45,398 nucleotides of DNA from Saccharopolyspora oryzae (GTDB lineage: Bacteria > Actinomycetota > Actinomycetes > Mycobacteriales > Pseudonocardiaceae): assembly GCF_027853915.1 (NCBI RefSeq), contig NZ_JAQGLA010000063.1, positions 1-45,398 of the forward strand, in the 5' to 3' direction. Every line of letters begins with the position of its first letter. The stretch's first letter is position 1. Under the pieces are notes generated by a model that was not told where the DNA came from, searched no databases, and saw only the letters and a list, made by a program, of their open reading frames with translations. Both the position numbers and the translations under genes were made by a program. Shown here in pieces: positions 32,736-40,703 of the stretch.

Positions 32736-34286
32736 ATGATGGGGTTTCTGGAGTGGGCCGGCGAAGTCGGTAGCGCCGTCGGCGGCGCTGTAGTCGACGG
32801 CGTCAAGACCGTGGGTAACGCGGTTGCGGAAGGTGCTGGTCAGGTCTACGACGCTGGTGCTGATCTCTTCGGCTATGACTCTCGGGCGGAGATCGCGCGG
32901 CAGAATGCTGCTGAGCAAGCGCAGAAAGACAATGCGCAGCTGCGTGCGGAGCTTGAGCGTGAGAACCGTGGTCTGACGCGCGGGATGGACGTCGACCCCA
33001 CTTCGATCACCCAGCAGGAGAACTGGCAGGCCTACGGCCACCAAGAACTCTACGAAACCAACCAGCGGTCCTTGGACCAGGGCAAAACCGCTGAAGCGGC
33101 GAATGGTTGGCGAGAGATCGCAGAGAAGCTTCGGACTCTGGGACCGGAGCTTCAGCAGGAATCTAGCTCGGCGATTCAAGGTGGTTGGGAAGGCGAGGCC
33201 GCTGATGCCGCCAACCAGTCCTCCGAGCCGCTGGTTCAGTGGATGTCCGACAGCGGGGACGCTTTTCAGGCCACCGGGAACAAGATCGAGGAAGCTGGGT
33301 CTGCTGCTGGGCAGGTCAAGCTGATGGTGCCTGAGCCCGAGGGGCAGCACTACGGGCGCAGCTTTGCGATGGGCGTGGCCAGCCCCATTGCTGGCGGGGT
33401 TGACCAGGTCGCTCAGATGAAGGAGCGGCAGCAGGCCGAGCGGGCTGCTCAGGAGACCATGGGTCGTGTCCTGACCCCCACCTACTCCAATGTGGACAGC
33501 TCTGTTCCGGCGTTCCGGGATCTCGACGGCAAGCCCGCGACTCCTCCGCCGCCACCGCCTCCGCCGCCACCTCCGCCGATCAGCCCGCCCCAGGTCGCTC
33601 CGCCCCGCACCGGGGGCGGCGGCGACTACAGCGGGGGTGGTCCCGGGGGTGGGGGCGTTCCTGGTGGTGGCGACATCTCCGGTGGCGGCCCCGGCGGTTC
33701 CGGCGGCGGGTCCGGTTCGGGGACGACTCCGGCCGGGACCGGTTCGGCGTGGACGCCCAGCCATCCGAACGGGCCGGGCGGCGGCGCGTGGCCTGGTGGT
33801 CCCGGTGTCGGTCGCGGCCCCGGCAGTGATCCGACCGGCGGCGGTATGGGCTTCATGCCCGGCCCGGGCATGGGCGGTCCGGGTGGCGGCGGTGCCGGTG
33901 GCGGCTTGGGGCGGCCCGGCGGCGTCGGCGCTGGTGGTGCCGGTGGTGCTGGCGGCGGTAAGCCCGGCGGCATGGGTGCTGGCCGACTCGGTGCGGGCGC
34001 CGGAGCCGGTGCTGGCGCTGGTGGTCTCGGCGCCGGTGGTCGTGCTGGTGCCGGTGCGCTCGGTGCGGGCGGCGCTGCCGGCGTTGGCGCTGGTGGTGGA
34101 GCCGCCGGCGCTGCTGGTGCGGGTGCCGGCGGTCGTGGCGGCATGGGCGCTGGTGCTGCCGGTGCCGGTCAGCGCGGGCAGGGCAGCGAGGACCAGGAGC
34201 ACGACCGTCCCAGCTGGCTCGAGGAGCAGGACGACGTCTGGCTCGACGACATGCCCAAGACCGCGCCGCCCGTTTTCGGCGCCTGA
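32736..34286 (+). CDS. WXG/PPE-like protein with proline tract and Gly-rich tail
   Basis: This 516-residue protein has an N-terminal helical half of about 230 residues with a WXG-type turn (GGWEGEAADAANQS), as in WXG100/PPE proteins exported by type VII secretion. Twelve consecutive prolines (33543-33578) are followed by about 190 residues dominated by Gly, with Ala and Pro. An acidic end WLEEQDDVWLDDMPK and APPVFGA closes the chain. There is no signal peptide. The arrangement (export domain, flexible spacer, conserved tip) suggests a surface-exposed or wall-spanning product. ATG 32736 and 32739 are both possible. An EspG-like chaperone gene follows. Confidence 0.82.
   Translation: MMGFLEWAGEVGSAVGGAVVDGVKTVGNAVAEGAGQVYDAGADLFGYDSRAEIARQNAAEQAQKDNAQLRAELERENRGLTRGMDVDPTSITQQENWQAYGHQELYETNQRSLDQGKTAEAANGWREIAEKLRTLGPELQQESSSAIQGGWEGEAADAANQSSEPLVQWMSDSGDAFQATGNKIEEAGSAAGQVKLMVPEPEGQHYGRSFAMGVASPIAGGVDQVAQMKERQQAERAAQETMGRVLTPTYSNVDSSVPAFRDLDGKPATPPPPPPPPPPPPISPPQVAPPRTGGGGDYSGGGPGGGGVPGGGDISGGGPGGSGGGSGSGTTPAGTGSAWTPSHPNGPGGGAWPGGPGVGRGPGSDPTGGGMGFMPGPGMGGPGGGGAGGGLGRPGGVGAGGAGGAGGGKPGGMGAGRLGAGAGAGAGAGGLGAGGRAGAGALGAGGAAGVGAGGGAAGAAGAGAGGRGGMGAGAAGAGQRGQGSEDQEHDRPSWLEEQDDVWLDDMPKTAPPVFGA
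33543..34185 (+). repeat. low-complexity Pro/Gly-coding region
   Basis: CCN codons (33543-33578), then GGY/GCY-rich imperfect repeats from about 33610, encode the proline tract and glycine-rich tail. The bias creates long false open frames on the opposite strand. Such DNA is prone to length change. Confidence 0.8.
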
Positions 34287-34296
34287 TCAAACCGTT

Positions 34297-34338
34297 CGTG
34301 AGCGGCGATGGTCGTGATAACCACCATCGCCGCTCACG
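34297..34338. terminator. GTGAG-type hairpin, copy 4
   Basis: Perfect 16-bp arms (CGTGAGCGGCGATGGT and its partner) with a 10-base loop, 10 bp after the PPE-like stop. It lies between that gene and espG on the same strand, so it may reduce rather than end transcription. Confidence 0.75.
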
Positions 34339-34358
34339 AGATATCTGGGGGAGGACGC

Positions 34359-35186
34359 GTGGCCCTCGTCGGCCGCTGGCAACTGCACCCGCTGCACCTG
34401 TACCTGGTGCGCCGGTACCTCGAACTCGACGACCTGACGCTGCCGCTGGAAGGGCAGGCCTACGGCCGCACCCTCCAGCAGCTCAGCGAGGTCGCGCAGC
34501 GCGAAGCACCCACCATGGCGTCGCTGGGCATCCTCGTCGACAACGAGGTCGAGCCGGGCTTGGCGCAGGCGCTGAAGGTGCTCACCAAGCCGTACTTGTG
34601 GGTCGACTCGCTGTGGTTCCCGGACTTCGAGAGCGATCACTCCTGGCGCGCGGTCGCCGCGATCACCGAAGGCCAGCGCGTCGTGCTCGGCGTGCAGGGG
34701 CCCGGCGAGACCGAGCGCTACGGCGGTCCGCTGACCGTCGAGGTGCACGACAAGGCGCCGTTGCCGCAGGTCCTGCTGCCCACGTTCCCGCCCGCGCCGC
34801 CCGGGAACCGGGGTGCGGTCCGGGTGCCGGTGGAGTCGTTCCGCCCGCAGGCACCGGCCGAGGACACGCCGGACAGCCTGATGCAGGAGGTCACCGAGTC
34901 CCGCGGCAGCAGCGGTGACCGGCAGGTCGCGGCCTACCAGGAGATCGGGCAGGCCGAGCACGTGCGCGGCGGGCAGATCGCGGCCAACATGCGCGACCAG
35001 CACGGTCGCGTGCGGCGGTCGGAAGTGCTGCGCTGGTTCGACAACGCCGAACCTGACGGCCGCTACCTCGACTACCGCGAACGCGGCTCGTCCGGTGAAC
35101 AGCTCTGCGTGCTCGCGCCCGCGGACGCCCGGGCGATTGGCGCGGAGATCGACCAGCTGATCGCGTCGGCGCGAGGTGGCAAGTAG
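34359..35186 (+). CDS. EspG-like ESX secretion-associated protein
   Basis: This roughly 275-residue cytoplasmic protein matches the EspG pattern: a short N-terminal strand (VGRWQLHPLHLYLVRRYLEL), a middle with WVDSLWFP and WRAVAAITEGQRVVLGVQ, and a C-terminal part with RRSEVLRWFDNAEPDGRYL. EspG proteins are chaperones that hold PPE proteins before export by an ESX machine. GTG 34359 was chosen because GGGGGAGGA lies 3 bases upstream; a longer reading would include the hairpin. It follows the WXG/PPE-like gene, its probable client. No ESX core genes are in the window. Confidence 0.85.
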   Translation: MALVGRWQLHPLHLYLVRRYLELDDLTLPLEGQAYGRTLQQLSEVAQREAPTMASLGILVDNEVEPGLAQALKVLTKPYLWVDSLWFPDFESDHSWRAVAAITEGQRVVLGVQGPGETERYGGPLTVEVHDKAPLPQVLLPTFPPAPPGNRGAVRVPVESFRPQAPAEDTPDSLMQEVTESRGSSGDRQVAAYQEIGQAEHVRGGQIAANMRDQHGRVRRSEVLRWFDNAEPDGRYLDYRERGSSGEQLCVLAPADARAIGAEIDQLIASARGGK

Positions 35187-35279
35187 TCCGCTGTGCGGAC
35201 CCTCACAGTGCACAGTGGATCGTGAAAGTCCCAGCACGGCAGGTAACATCCGGGCGGTTGGGACAACACGGGGGTGCAG

Positions 35280-36425
35280 GTGGCGCAGCAGCACCGCGCG
35301 GAACGCGCAGCCGAGCACGGACGGCGGTTCGAGCACCTGATCGACGAGCACGCCCAAGTCCTCCACCTGCTCGACGACGCGGCTGCGCTGCGCGGCCTGG
35401 CGCGGCGGGTCCGGGAGGAGACCGGCGCGCACATCGGCCTGGCTGGTCCGGTCGAGGCCGAGCAGATGCTGGTGCTGCGGCAGTGGAACGGCACCTGGGC
35501 GACCGGTCTGCACGACCTGCACGTCGCGATGGGGCGGGGCCTGGGCGGGCTGGCCGCTGCTGAGCGGCGTCCGGTTTGGGTGGCCGACTACTGCGCTTCC
35601 GAGCTGATCACCCACGACTTCGACATCCCGATCTCGGCGGACGGCATCAAGACCATGCTCGCGGTGCCGATGGTCCGCGCGGGCCTGGTGCAGGGCGTGG
35701 TTTACGCGGCCATGCGGGAAGTTTCGTACTTCGGCGGCAGGCAGCTGGACGCCGCGGTGCACCTCGCCGACAGCGGTGGTCTGGCGCTGCAAACCGCATC
35801 GGCGGCGCGTCGCCAGCGGGAGCAAGCGGCTGCGGCCGAGCGGCGGCGCATCGCCGCGGAACTGCACGATTCGGTGGGGGCGCGGCTGTTCCGCATCGGC
35901 GCCGAACTCCGCGACCTGCGCACCCACGCCGACTCGGACAGCACCGAGCTGCTGGACCGGTTGGCGTCGTTGGAGGACCAGCTGGCGGAAACGGCGTCGG
36001 CGTTCCGCGATTCGGTGCACGCGCTCGACCACGACGAACCGGTGGGCGGGTTGGCCTCGGCCTTGTCCCGCGACTGCGCGGCTTTCCAGCGCCGGACCGG
36101 TACCTCGGCGCAGGCCGTCGAGATCGGCCAGATCCCGGACTGCGGCCAGCACCGCACGCGAGTCCTGGTCGCCGCGGCCCGCGAAGCGCTGCTGAACGTG
36201 GAGAAGCACGCCGGCGCTCGATCGGTGCTGATCAGCACGATCGCGCTCGACGGCGGGGTCGCGATCTCGGTGGCCGACGACGGGAACGGCTGGTCCGAGC
36301 CCGCGGGCAACGGGATCGGCCTGCGCACCACTGCCGACCGCTTGGCCGAGCTCGGCGGCACGCTGTCGGTGGTGGCCAACGAGGACGGTGGCCTGACGGT
36401 CAGGATCTGGATCCCGCTGCCGTGA
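35280..36425 (+). CDS. GAF-domain histidine kinase
   Basis: This roughly 381-residue soluble kinase has a GAF-like domain (about 20-175), a HisKA_3 domain with phospho-acceptor H196 (ERRRIAAELHDSVG) and a C-terminal ATPase with AREALLNVEKHA and ADDGNGW. There are no membrane helices, so it senses an internal signal. GGGGG at 35270 is well spaced for GTG 35280; GTG 35274 is an alternative. It overlaps the response regulator by GTGA and follows espG by 93 bp on the same strand, so it may control the type VII-like genes. Confidence 0.88.
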   Translation: MAQQHRAERAAEHGRRFEHLIDEHAQVLHLLDDAAALRGLARRVREETGAHIGLAGPVEAEQMLVLRQWNGTWATGLHDLHVAMGRGLGGLAAAERRPVWVADYCASELITHDFDIPISADGIKTMLAVPMVRAGLVQGVVYAAMREVSYFGGRQLDAAVHLADSGGLALQTASAARRQREQAAAAERRRIAAELHDSVGARLFRIGAELRDLRTHADSDSTELLDRLASLEDQLAETASAFRDSVHALDHDEPVGGLASALSRDCAAFQRRTGTSAQAVEIGQIPDCGQHRTRVLVAAAREALLNVEKHAGARSVLISTIALDGGVAISVADDGNGWSEPAGNGIGLRTTADRLAELGGTLSVVANEDGGLTVRIWIPLP

Positions 36426-37048
36426 ACGAGATCCGACTCGTGGTCGTCGACGACCACCCGGTGGTCGTCGACGGCGTGCGCCTGCTGCTCCGCGACGACC
36501 CGACGATCCGCGTGGTCGGCGGCGCGACCGATGCGACCTCGGCGGTCGGCCTGGCGGCCCGGACCAATCCGCACGTGGTCCTGCTCGACCTCCGCTTCCC
36601 GGACGCGGTGGCCAGCGAGATGGTCGCCCCGCTGCGCCGAGCGGCCCCGGACGCGCGCATCGTCGTCTTCACCGCCTACCGGGACCACGCTGCCCTGCGC
36701 GCCACCCTCGAAGCCGGGGTCGACGGCTGCATCCTCAAGGACGCGGGCGCAACGGACCTGGTCACGGCGGTGCACCAGGCGGCGAACGGCATCGGGATCT
36801 TCGACCCGCGCGTGGACGACCGGGCGGCGCCGAGGATGCGTTCCCGCCTCCACGAAACCGGCCTGACCCAACGCGAGTACGACGTCCTCCGCCACGCGGC
36901 GGCGGGCCGGACCAACCCGGAGATCGCCGAACAGCTCGGCCTGACCCGCCACACGGTGACCGGATACCTCCGCAACGCGATGCGAAAGCTCAACGCGCGC
37001 AACAGGATCGAACTCATCACCAAGGCGGCGAAGTCCGGCCTGCTCTGA
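36422..37048 (+). CDS. NarL-type response regulator
   Basis: This roughly 208-residue regulator has a receiver domain (acidic D10/D11, phospho-acceptor D56 in LLDLRFP, lysine in CILKDAG) and a LuxR-type helix-turn-helix (LTQREYDVLRHAAAG ... NPEIAEQLGLTRHTVTGYLRN). It is the partner of the preceding GAF kinase, with overlapping start and stop. A GTGAG-type hairpin begins immediately after its stop. Confidence 0.92.
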   Translation: MNEIRLVVVDDHPVVVDGVRLLLRDDPTIRVVGGATDATSAVGLAARTNPHVVLLDLRFPDAVASEMVAPLRRAAPDARIVVFTAYRDHAALRATLEAGVDGCILKDAGATDLVTAVHQAANGIGIFDPRVDDRAAPRMRSRLHETGLTQREYDVLRHAAAGRTNPEIAEQLGLTRHTVTGYLRNAMRKLNARNRIELITKAAKSGLL

Positions 37049-37094
37049 CCCGTGAGCACTTTGGGTTGTTATAGCGCCCCAAAAGACTCACGGG
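37049..37094. terminator. GTGAG-type hairpin, copy 5
   Basis: CCCGTGAG...CTCACGGG arms of about 17 bp with three internal mismatches, starting at the response-regulator stop. It is nearly the reverse complement of 3778-3821, including the TATAGC loop. The stretch 37095-37280 has no gene that I can see. Confidence 0.65.
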
Positions 37095-37280
37095 ATCTGA
37101 CCAGGCCGAACCGCGGGCGGTGCGCCGCTGCCCCCCCCTCATCTGTGGGGGACGGCTCTGCGAGCTGCGTCTCACCCACCCGTTCGTGGAAACGTGCGCA
37201 GTGGAGTTCTTGCAGGTCAGAGGGTTTCGCGTAGGTGCAGGTGGTGGTTGCTCGGCGAAACAGGTGGGGAGGGTGGGGGC

Positions 37281-37367
37281 ATGAACAAGACTTCGAACCT
37301 GGCGCTGATCGTCGTCGTTGGAGTGGTCGCCGTCGGCCTTCTCGTCCTCGCGGTGAGCATGCAGTGA
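37281..37367 (+). CDS. 28-residue single-helix membrane micro-protein
   Basis: A very short frame encodes MNKTSNLA followed by a run of Ile, Val, Gly, Leu and Ala residues long enough for one membrane helix, ending SMQ. GGGGAGGGTGGGGGC lies directly upstream, an unusually strong ribosome-binding region. No family is recognised. A second micro-protein with one helix is encoded 121 bp downstream, suggesting a pair. Possible roles include regulating a membrane protein or a type I toxin-like peptide; neither is shown. Confidence 0.55.
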   Translation: MNKTSNLALIVVVGVVAVGLLVLAVSMQ

Positions 37368-37488
37368 CCACGGCCGCCTTGTGTGGCCCGATTCTTTCGG
37401 ACGTTGTCCATCGGGACACTCGCTGGCGGGTGCCTGCTGTCGCACGATTGCCGTGAAAGGCGAACGGAGCGATCGGAGGAGGGTCCCG

Positions 37489-37584
37489 ATGTGGGCGTTG
37501 TTGCTGATGGAAGCCGCCGTGGCATTCGCGCTGGCGACGTACGCAGTCAGCTGGGTCCGTCGCAACCAGCGCGGCCGGTGCTGA
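37489..37584 (+). CDS. 31-residue single-helix membrane micro-protein
   Basis: ATG 37489 follows GGAGGAGGG with 6 bases between. The product begins MWALLLMEAAVAFALATYAV and ends with a basic tail (WVRRNQRGRC), consistent with one helix and the C-terminus inside the cell. No family is recognised. A terminator-like hairpin follows 10 bp later. Confidence 0.6.
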   Translation: MWALLLMEAAVAFALATYAVSWVRRNQRGRC

Positions 37585-37593
37585 CGGATCGTG

Positions 37594-37627
37594 AGTGCGC
37601 AGCGGTGCTCGAACACTGCTGCGCACT
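37594..37627. terminator. 14-bp hairpin between convergent genes
   Basis: AGTGCGCAGCGGTG pairs with CACTGCTGCGCACT (one mismatch) across a 6-base loop. It ends 3 bp beyond the CGNR gene stop and follows the micro-protein, so it can serve both strands. Confidence 0.7.
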
Positions 37628-37630
37628 TCT

Positions 37631-38173
37631 CTACGTGCTTGAAGCCCGTTTGCGGGCCCGGTAAGCCGCCGCCTTGACTCGGTTGCCGCACTCCTCCATG
37701 CCGCACCAGGTGCGACGCGCTCCGCGCGAGCGGTCGAGGTAGATGCGCGTGCAGTCGGCGCGCCCGCATTCCTTGAGGCAGGCCTGGGGATCGGCGAGTG
37801 CCGCGATGCCGCTCCTGGCTATCTGGGAGAGGACGGCGGGGAGATCTCCCGACGTGTGCAGTCCCGCATCGCTGAGTTCGATCGCGGGCGGTGGTTCGGC
37901 GGCGGCGTTGTTGACGACTTCGAGGCTGTCCTGGTCGAAGGGACGGCCTAGTACGCGGTCGAGAGCTAGCTGGTAGATCGCTTCCCGCAGGGCCAGCGCG
38001 GACTCGAAGCCCGCGGCGTCGGCGGTGACGCGATCGGGGAGCTCGTCGCATTCGGCCACCCATCGTTCGAGGTCACTGGGCGTGGCCAGGGCGTCGTCGG
38101 GCGTGTCCCGGCGAGATCCCACTGTTGCGGCCAGGTCCAGGGCCGGGTTGCCGCTCACGAACGCGAAATTCAC
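37631..38173 (-). CDS. CGNR zinc-finger (ABATE-domain) regulator
   Basis: This roughly 180-residue protein has an N-terminal ABATE domain (FVSGNPALDLAATV, LREAIYQLALDRV) and a C-terminal CGNR zinc finger, with cysteines at CGRADC and WCGMEECGNRVKAAAYR. Such proteins are predicted stress or ligand-responsive transcription regulators in actinobacteria. GTG 38173 fits the usual family start; an upstream GTG at 38218 is possible. The start codon lies inside the first of two matching dyads shared with the divergent HAD gene, consistent with autoregulation. Confidence 0.87.
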   Translation of the reverse strand: MNFAFVSGNPALDLAATVGSRRDTPDDALATPSDLERWVAECDELPDRVTADAAGFESALALREAIYQLALDRVLGRPFDQDSLEVVNNAAAEPPPAIELSDAGLHTSGDLPAVLSQIARSGIAALADPQACLKECGRADCTRIYLDRSRGARRTWCGMEECGNRVKAAAYRARKRASST

Positions 38174-38235
38174 GTCACCATCTTGACCGGTGACGCGACG
38201 TGGTGGCAACCTCGTCACCGGTTCAACTGGTGACG
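38173..38235. promoter_or_regulatory. twin CGTCACC-N9-GGTGACG dyads
   Basis: Two copies, 38173-38195 and 38213-38235, have identical 7-bp arms and 9-bp spacers and are exactly 40 bp apart (about four helical turns). They fill the divergent promoter between the CGNR regulator and the HAD gene. Confidence 0.75.
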
Positions 38236-38247
38236 CGAAGGGGAGCT

Positions 38248-38922
38248 ATGGACGACATCGAGGTCATCGTCTTCGACGTCCTGGGCACGCTGGTGGACGA
38301 ACCCAGTGGGCTCCGGGCGGGAATTCGCGAAGTGGCACCGCATTTCGACGACGTCGACGAGCTGGTCGCGCTGTGGTCGCGGCACGTCGAGGTCGAGCAG
38401 CAGCGCATCGGGCAAGGACGGCGTGCGTACGCCAATTCCGAGGTCATCGACCGAGAAGCAGCTCAGCTGGTGGCGGACCGCGCCGGGCTCGCCGATCCGG
38501 CGGCCGTTGTCCGGCTGGCCACGTCGGAGCAACGGCTACCTGCCTGGGACGACTCCGTCGCCGGGCTCGAGCGGCTCGCTCGGAAGTACCCCGTGATCGG
38601 GCTCTCCAACGCGAGCCGCGCTGCCCTCCTGCGGCTCAACGCGCATGCCGGATTGCGCTGGCACCAAGCCTTGTCCACGGAATCCGCCTCGGCCTACAAG
38701 CCTGCGCCGGAGGTCTACCAGCTCGCCATCGACGCTGCCGGATGCCCGCCGGAACGCGTGCTCATGGTCGCCGCCCACGCCTGGGACCTCCGAGGGGCGC
38801 AAGCCCGGGGCATGCGGACCGCTTACGTCCAGCGTCCGGTCGGTGATCCGCCGACCAGCTCCGACACCTTCGACGGGTACTTCAACGGACTGGACGAGCT
38901 GGTCGCGGCCGTGACTGCATAA
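38248..38922 (+). CDS. haloacid dehalogenase-like (type II) hydrolase
   Basis: This roughly 224-residue HAD enzyme has nucleophile D10 in VIVFDVLGTL, motif II LSNASRAALL, motif III lysine in SAYKPAPEVY and motif IV AAHAWDLRGAQARGM. The last block is typical of L-2-haloacid dehalogenases, which replace a halide with hydroxyl; other HAD phosphatases lack it. AAGGGGAG precedes the ATG. It is divergent from the CGNR regulator and lies 13 bp after the second shared operator, so it is probably under its control. Confidence 0.88.
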   Translation: MDDIEVIVFDVLGTLVDEPSGLRAGIREVAPHFDDVDELVALWSRHVEVEQQRIGQGRRAYANSEVIDREAAQLVADRAGLADPAAVVRLATSEQRLPAWDDSVAGLERLARKYPVIGLSNASRAALLRLNAHAGLRWHQALSTESASAYKPAPEVYQLAIDAAGCPPERVLMVAAHAWDLRGAQARGMRTAYVQRPVGDPPTSSDTFDGYFNGLDELVAAVTA

Positions 38923-38926
38923 GCAC

Positions 38927-39238
38927 TCACGACCCGTCCTCGCTGGCGTCGAGGTGCCGTTCGAGCGCGTCGAGCCGTTCCGACCACAGCGCGCGGTACG
39001 GGGCCAGCCATTCGTCGAGTTCGCTGAGCGCTTCGGGGCGGAGCTCGTACCAGCGGCGTTGGGCATCCACGCGCACCTGCACGAGCCCGGTCTCGCGCAG
39101 CACGCGCAGGTGCTTGGACGCGGCGGGCTGGGGGAGGCTGAGCTGCTCGGCGACCTCGCCGGCCAGGCGGGGGCGCTCCAGCAGCAGGTCCAGGATCTGC
39201 CGCCGGATCGGCTGCGCGAGTGCTCCGAAAACCGACAC
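38927..39238 (-). CDS. ArsR-family regulator
   Basis: This roughly 103-residue winged-helix protein has ALAQPIRRQILDLLLERP, then a recognition helix LPQPAASKHLRVLRETGLV and wing RRWYELRP. The C-terminus (LDEWLAPYRALWSERLDALE) matches the SRPBCC/SMTB-linked group of ArsR proteins that usually pair with an activator of Hsp90 ATPase-like partner; none is adjacent here. No metal-binding cysteines are present. The GTG start at 39238 has a weak ribosome-binding site. It is convergent with the HAD gene. Confidence 0.85.
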   Translation of the reverse strand: MSVFGALAQPIRRQILDLLLERPRLAGEVAEQLSLPQPAASKHLRVLRETGLVQVRVDAQRRWYELRPEALSELDEWLAPYRALWSERLDALERHLDASEDGS

Positions 39239-39294
39239 CCCCGAAGTATGCCAACTGGGGAAAATAGGCGCTAGGTCGGCAGATCGAGGGCTGA

Positions 39295-39879
39295 ATGCTG
39301 CCAGCGACTGTCGGTGGTGCGTGGCAGGTTCGGGGCGTGGACGAGAGGTCGCCCCTGATCGGGGCAGGTTCGGCGTGGGTCGGCGAGTTCTCCGAACCGG
39401 CGCCGCACACCGCTGCTGAGCTCGCTGCCGTGGTCGATCTGCTGGGGCGGGCTCGGACGGTCGTGATCGGCCGCAGTCGCTATGAGGCGTCCCGAGCTGC
39501 GGCGGAGGCGTTCGCGGCTGCCTGGCCGGAAGTGGGCGGCACCGTTCTGGCCACAGTGGACTGGCCCGAGGAGGCCGCGTCCTGGTTGCGGCCGGCGCGG
39601 CGGATGACCGCCGATGCGCCCGATGCGTGGGTGGTGGCCGCTGCTCCGCTCGGCTTCGCGCAGCTGGCCCGGCGATTGCGGCACAGCACCGAGTGGGAGC
39701 CGAGCCGGACGGTCGCCTTCGCCTCGCTGCAGGACTCCAGGTTGCCCGCGCTCGCCGACGGGTACGTCCTGGACGGAATGCGCGGTGCGACGGCGGACGG
39801 CGGGACATGGGTGGTGCGCGGCCGTTGGGTCAGCACGACTTCCTACGAGCCCGGAATTGCTGCGGGAGGAGAACGATGA
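39295..39879 (+). CDS. unknown protein coupled to a PEP-mutase-like gene
   Basis: I do not recognise this roughly 194-residue soluble protein. It has TVVIGRSRYEASRAAAEAFAAAW and GFAQLARRLRHSTEW stretches, an acidic N-terminus and no signal peptide. The stop overlaps the next start (ATGA), so the two proteins are made together. Start choice is open between ATG 39295 (GAGGG upstream) and GTG 39337. Coding-like codon use supports a real gene. Confidence 0.7.
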   Translation: MLPATVGGAWQVRGVDERSPLIGAGSAWVGEFSEPAPHTAAELAAVVDLLGRARTVVIGRSRYEASRAAAEAFAAAWPEVGGTVLATVDWPEEAASWLRPARRMTADAPDAWVVAAAPLGFAQLARRLRHSTEWEPSRTVAFASLQDSRLPALADGYVLDGMRGATADGGTWVVRGRWVSTTSYEPGIAAGGER

Positions 39880-40691
39880 CGGTCGACGCGAAGGTGACGG
39901 AGAAGGCCCTGCGCCTGCGGGAGTTGGGTGCGAGCACGCTGGTGCTGCCCAACGCCTGGGACGCCGGTAGCGCGGCAGTCATCGCGGCGGCGGGTGCGCC
40001 GGTGATCGCGACGACCAGCGGCGGTGTTGCCTGGTCGGTGGGGCGTTCGGACGGCCAGGGAGCCACGCGCGAGGAGATGGTCGCAGCCGCGGCGCGGATC
40101 GTTGCCGCGGTGGACGTGCCGGTCACGTTCGACGCCGAAGGCGGCTACGGCGACATCACCGCGACGGTGACCGGCCTGATCGGTGCCGGAGTCGTGGGGA
40201 TCAACCTGGAGGACTCCAAGGCGGACGGCACCCTGCACCCGGTCGAGGAGCAGGCGGCCCGGATCGCCGAGGCCCGGGCGGCATCGGTGGCGGCGGGCCT
40301 GCCGGAACTGGTGATCAACGCGCGTACGGACGTGTACCTGTTCGGCATCGGCGAGGAGAGCGGCCGGCTGGCCGATGTGGAGGCCCGCGCGGCGGCGTAC
40401 GCGGAGGCCGGGGCGGACAGCATCTTCGTACCCGGGCTGCTCGACCTGGACACCCTGGCTCAACTCGCGGCAGGCCCGCTCCCGGTGAACGCGATGGCAG
40501 TCCCGGGCGGCCCTGCGGTCGCGGACCTGGTCAAGGCCGGGGTGCGGCGGATCAGCGTCGGAACCGGAGTGGCTCAGGCCGCCTACACCGCAGCCCGCAA
40601 GGCCACCCTGGAACTCCTGGGCGAAGGCACCTACACGTCGCTGGACGACGCCCTGGACTACGGCACCCTGAACGGCTTGTTCCCGAGGTAA
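39876..40691 (+). CDS. isocitrate lyase/PEP-mutase family protein
   Basis: This 271-residue TIM-barrel enzyme has NAWDAGSAAVIAAAGAPVIATTS split at the front, the metal-binding DAEGGYGD and GINLEDSKADG. The catalytic KKCGH of isocitrate lyase is absent, so it belongs to the PEP-mutase/oxaloacetase/2-methylisocitrate-lyase-like side, with C-C or C-P bond activity on small oxo-acids. GGGAGGAG precedes the ATG. It is coupled to the upstream unknown gene. A type A palindrome lies 12 bp after the stop. Confidence 0.88.
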   Translation: MTVDAKVTEKALRLRELGASTLVLPNAWDAGSAAVIAAAGAPVIATTSGGVAWSVGRSDGQGATREEMVAAAARIVAAVDVPVTFDAEGGYGDITATVTGLIGAGVVGINLEDSKADGTLHPVEEQAARIAEARAASVAAGLPELVINARTDVYLFGIGEESGRLADVEARAAAYAEAGADSIFVPGLLDLDTLAQLAAGPLPVNAMAVPGGPAVADLVKAGVRRISVGTGVAQAAYTAARKATLELLGEGTYTSLDDALDYGTLNGLFPR

Positions 40692-40703
40692 CGGCTCCGA
40701 TCC

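Noticed and set aside
33626..34144. 172-codon Pro/Ala-rich frame on the - strand
   Set aside because: Simple complement of the Gly/Ala codon repeats.
32193..34202. 669-codon open frame on the - strand
   Set aside because: It is Thr/Ala/Arg/Pro-rich antisense of the lipoprotein and Gly-rich genes, created by the repeat bias.
34287..36209. 640-codon open frame on the - strand
   Set aside because: It is opposite espG and the GAF kinase, both with clear family motifs; its own composition is not protein-like.
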